Assembly (NCBI GenBank): GCA_017555595.1
Contig: JAFZGC010000053.1
Coordinates: forward strand, 1-55,846
DNA from: Paludibacteraceae bacterium
GTDB taxonomy: Bacteria; Bacteroidota; Bacteroidia; Bacteroidales; Paludibacteraceae
Direction: 5' to 3'
Length of the DNA: 55,846 nucleotides
A program made the translations under genes and the position numbers. Of the stretch, positions 55,400-55,846 are shown in pieces (position 1 is the stretch's first letter; the number at the start of each line of letters is the position of its first letter). Under the pieces are notes generated by a model that searched no databases, was not told the origin of the DNA, and worked only from the letters and a program-made list of their open reading frames with translations.

Positions 55400-55846
55400 A
55401 CATAGTTGGTTCTACATCCTTCTTGTGATACTCTTTCAAGCCCTCCATAGGACCTTGAAGAATCTTGCCAACCTGGAATCCGTTATCAGCCAACACTTTC
55501 TTCAACACATCTTGATAATAATAAGCAATAGAGCCAATAAAACCTACTGGAAGAGCAGGATATTGTGGCAAAATACGCTTTGCAAAATAATCGAAGTGAT
55601 CGTAAACGAGTTGTGCAATCAATGGGTTGTCCATGTTTTCTGAGCAGAACTTGCTCAATGAGGCTAAGTAACGATTAGGGAAAGGATTACGATATACATT
55701 ATCAATTACATCTGCTGCAGTAATACCATATTGAGTTTGGAACTTCTCTTTAAGCTCCTCGCTTAGTTGATTCTTAAATAGATCTGCCACAAGACGCTTA
55801 CCAAGCACAGCGCCACTACCCTCATCACCGAGGATAAAGCCCAACG
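55398..55846 (-). CDS. BadF/BadG-type sugar kinase, C-terminal part (MurNAc/GlcNAc kinase candidate)
   Basis: The start lies beyond the window edge; the frame is open up to 55846 and the visible part is 149 codons. It contains LGFILGDEGSGAVLGKRLVA, the glycine-rich motif of the BadF/BcrAD-type ASKHA kinases that includes GlcNAc kinases and the MurNAc kinase MurK. Homologues of MurK lie before murQ in other Bacteroidota such as Tannerella, where the order transporter, kinase, etherase is used to take up MurNAc. By position it should produce the MurNAc 6-phosphate that MurQ needs. The end VEPTM is followed by a TAG in the 7-bp array. The sugar cannot be told from this fragment. Confidence 0.82.
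   Translation of the reverse strand, partial: LGFILGDEGSGAVLGKRLVADLFKNQLSEELKEKFQTQYGITAADVIDNVYRNPFPNRYLASLSKFCSENMDNPLIAQLVYDHFDYFAKRILPQYPALPVGFIGSIAYYYQDVLKKVLADNGFQVGKILQGPMEGLKEYHKKDVEPTM

Overview
The window comes from a chromosome of a Bacteroidales bacterium (phylum Bacteroidota). The evidence is a SusC/SusD pair, many lipoproteins with short signal peptides, Bacteroidota-type promoters (TTTG, about 20 bases, then TAnnTTTG) upstream of many genes, very few Shine-Dalgarno sites, a large SecA with a C-terminal SEC-C motif, and short C-terminal tails resembling type IX sorting signals. The genus cannot be named from sequence alone; a gut or rumen relative of Prevotellaceae or Paludibacteraceae would fit.

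Layout. 1-140 is the end of an IS3-family element cut by the window edge, followed by two short 11-bp tandem arrays. 464-6976 (+) holds korAB (2-oxoacid:ferredoxin oxidoreductase), a DedA membrane protein, a YgiQ-type radical SAM protein and an M23 endopeptidase. 7014-8940 (-) holds an unknown protein and a DPM1-like glycosyltransferase, divergent from a Crp/Fnr regulator and a PagL-like outer-membrane protein (9077-11042, +). argS follows. 13099-15127 (-) is a radical SAM/SPASM enzyme between two related small lipoproteins. 15138-18939 (-) is a group of envelope genes: two paralogous lipoproteins around a YfbK-type VWA lipoprotein, then a barrel-like protein and another lipoprotein. 19205-20818 (+) is a membrane-anchored TPR/HTH regulator.

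20885-35690 (-) is a long, tightly packed housekeeping run: secA, lgt, a DUF3078 protein, fmt, nadK, an HD protein, pdxJ, exbB, exbD, tonB, a DJ-1 protein, a second DUF3078 protein, a ZapB-like coiled coil, zapA and rny. Several junctions overlap by 4 bases.

35947-55846 (-) is the most interesting part. In transcription order it has a BadF-type sugar kinase (partial), murQ, susC, susD, two surface lipoproteins, a GHL10 (DigH-like) glycoside hydrolase, a large secreted repeat/propeller protein, a NAGPA-type phosphodiester glycosidase and an Amidase_3 enzyme. Together these can be read as a locus that cuts peptidoglycan (amidase, then denuded-glycan hydrolase), imports the fragments (SusCD) and feeds MurNAc to central metabolism (kinase, MurQ). 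That reading is an inference. The last four secreted proteins share a short C-terminal tail, and the SusC carries an unusual Cys-rich knuckle.

Across the window, short tandem arrays with 7-, 8-, 9- or 11-bp periods sit between genes, often running from one stop codon to the next start, and in three places lie inside coding sequence (argS twice, the radical SAM gene once). No tRNA, rRNA or CRISPR was seen.
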